From assembly GCA_050116035.1 (NCBI GenBank), contig JASFPJ010000178.1, positions 1 to 6,861 of the forward strand: a stretch of 6,861 nt of DNA, given 5' to 3'. Origin of the DNA: SOIA01 sp050116035. GTDB taxonomy: Bacteria > Acidobacteriota > Aminicenantia > Aminicenantales > Aminicenantaceae. A program made the translations under genes and the position numbers. Shown in pieces: positions 5,458-6,861 of this stretch; position 1 is the first letter of the stretch; each line of letters starts with the position of its first letter. The notes beneath the pieces are model-generated. The model was not told the DNA's origin and made no database searches. It saw nothing but the letters and a program-made list of their open reading frames with translations.

Positions 5458-6861
5458 ATGAGAAGATTGACTTTGTTATTCATGCTTGGAGCTTTAATGA
5501 TCCTGGCTTTTCCACAAAGCGATACACCTCTGGAATACAACGTGATTCAACTCACTGACAACATGTACCGGGACCACGAACCTCAGATCAACGATAACAA
5601 TGACGTGGTCTGGCAGGGCTATGATGGGAATGATTATGAAATATACATGTATGAATGGCTGATCGATTGGGTCTGGCAAATCACGGATAACTCATACGAT
5701 GATGTCAATCCCAAGATAAACAATAATGGCGATATTGTCTGGCAGGGAAGAGATGGCTCTGAATACCAGGTTTTATTCTATGAAGATGAGGCAGATACGA
5801 TATGGGAAATTTCAAGCAGCGATCCCGGGTCCCATTATAATGCGATGGAGCCTGATTTAAACGATGAAGGCGATATTGTCTGGCAAGAATACGATGGATC
5901 TGTCTATAACATTTTCCTTTATAAAAACTCAACAGGAGATATTTATCAGCTAACGACTGACATAATCGCAAACAATTACAATCCCAGGATAAACGATAAC
6001 GGAGATGTCACCTGGTTCAGGCATTACAGCGATTCAATTCTCTCATTTTCTGATTATTATTATGTCATGCTCTATGATGACTCGACAAATTCAAGTTTCA
6101 ATATTTGGCTGCAGAATATCAGTTTTGTGGAGGATCTATCAGATATTGATGACGTGGAGCCCAAGATAAACAATAATAAACAGATCGTATGGTCTGCGTA
6201 TAATTCTTCCTTAACAGCGGATGAAATTTATTATTACGATCTTCTCACCTTAGAATTCATCCAGATCACAGATAACGGTTATTCCGACCTGTTTCCCGAT
6301 ATCAATTCAGAAGGTGATGTGACCTGGTTAAGTATAGACTCGGATGCGGATTACGAAGAAATATTGCTTTACAGGCGTGACACTGGAGATACAGAGCAAA
6401 TCACCAACACGGCTGAGGAGCCCTACTGGGCTCCGACCATGCCACAAATAAGCGATGTCGGCTATGTGGCATTTCTGGCAACTGAGGCCAGACTGGTAGG
6501 CTGGAACCTGGAAGTTTATGTTTATGATGGAGCAGAGATTATTAACGTTTCTGATTCTGATGACAACGAATACTTTCCAAGGATAAACAGTATCGGGAAC
6601 GTTGTATGGGCTGCGGATATAGACGCAGACGATGATGAAATCTTTCTCGCCACCTTACCCGAAGAAGAGGATGGGGAGGAAAACGATGACGGAGAGGAAA
6701 GTCCTCTCGATTGCTTTATAGCCACGGCTTGCTACGGCACACCCTTGGCTGATGAAGTTAAGACTCTTCGACGTTTCAGGGACCGATACTTAATGAAAAA
6801 TCCCGCTGGCAGGGAATTTATCCGTCTCTACAACAAATATGGTCCCAAGGCAGCAGACTTT
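5458..6861 (+). CDS. Secreted beta-propeller repeat protein with CFI-box C-terminal domain (3' end cut by window)
   Basis: A total of 468 residues are visible and the frame is still open at the window end. Residues 1-21 are a Sec signal peptide (MRRLTLLFMLGALMILAF). Eight repeats of about 43-59 residues follow, each with the core PxINxxGDxxW, starting at Pro 42, 85, 132, 176, 235, 280, 329 and 374. Repeat 7 is degenerate (PQISDVGYVAF). Many repeats also carry an (E)xYxYD strand and a QITDN turn. This is the TolB/PD40-like pattern of a beta-propeller, probably eight-bladed. An acidic linker (402-414) leads to CFIATACYG (419-427), then LRRFRDRYLMKNPAGREF (437-454) and YNKYGPKAADF. This matches the CFI-box C-terminal domain, which in other proteins usually ends soon after in a hydrophobic segment and is thought to serve envelope anchoring or sorting. 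Start: the in-frame stop at 5356-5358 and GGA 7 nt upstream of the ATG support 5458. It probably has its own promoter. The ligand is unknown. Confidence 0.88.
   Translation, partial: MRRLTLLFMLGALMILAFPQSDTPLEYNVIQLTDNMYRDHEPQINDNNDVVWQGYDGNDYEIYMYEWLIDWVWQITDNSYDDVNPKINNNGDIVWQGRDGSEYQVLFYEDEADTIWEISSSDPGSHYNAMEPDLNDEGDIVWQEYDGSVYNIFLYKNSTGDIYQLTTDIIANNYNPRINDNGDVTWFRHYSDSILSFSDYYYVMLYDDSTNSSFNIWLQNISFVEDLSDIDDVEPKINNNKQIVWSAYNSSLTADEIYYYDLLTLEFIQITDNGYSDLFPDINSEGDVTWLSIDSDADYEEILLYRRDTGDTEQITNTAEEPYWAPTMPQISDVGYVAFLATEARLVGWNLEVYVYDGAEIINVSDSDDNEYFPRINSIGNVVWAADIDADDDEIFLATLPEEEDGEENDDGEESPLDCFIATACYGTPLADEVKTLRRFRDRYLMKNPAGREFIRLYNKYGPKAADF

Noticed and set aside
5494..6725. Open frames on the - strand opposite the propeller gene
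   Set aside because: Their regular content mirrors the repeat structure of the + strand gene, and the Ser-rich frame near 6522-6725 is the complement of the acidic linker codons.

Overview
The window reads as a piece of a Gram-negative bacterial chromosome of moderate GC content. All convincing genes lie on the + strand and nearly all encode exported or envelope proteins. Three features are most familiar from uncultivated or deep-branching lineages such as Aminicenantes/Acidobacteriota and related candidate phyla: a DUF6599-like protein next to a Tat-exported DUF362 protein, a CFI-box C-terminal domain, and outer-membrane barrel proteins carrying an EYNLFPYSESTRR motif. That placement is an inference from family associations; there is no rRNA or other marker gene here.

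Layout. Bases 1-600 are AT-rich and hold no confident gene. They contain what looks like the decayed or frameshifted 3' end of a hypothetical gene (about 1-367), two very short ORFs, and a small inverted repeat. Bases 601-3205 carry two tandem paralogous genes, 10 nt apart and the second with a strong Shine-Dalgarno. Each encodes a signal peptide, a small alpha/beta-looking periplasmic domain and a predicted outer-membrane beta-barrel. After a 133-nt AT-rich gap, bases 3339-5229 hold a two-gene unit: a secreted DUF6599-like protein and, 1 nt downstream, a twin-arginine DUF362 protein. A hairpin and a good sigma70-type promoter candidate then separate this unit from the last gene (5458 to the window end). 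That gene encodes a secreted protein with eight beta-propeller-like repeats, an acidic linker and the start of a CFI-box C-terminal domain, and it is cut by the window edge.

How the genes may work together. The two barrel paralogues were evidently made by duplication and are probably co-transcribed. Their barrels are much better conserved than their periplasmic domains, which suggests the duplicates now sense or bind different things. The DUF6599/DUF362 pair is very probably translated together and acts outside the cytoplasm. The propeller/CFI-box protein looks independently transcribed and is probably displayed on the cell surface or anchored in the envelope. No mobile element, CRISPR array, tRNA or rRNA was seen.
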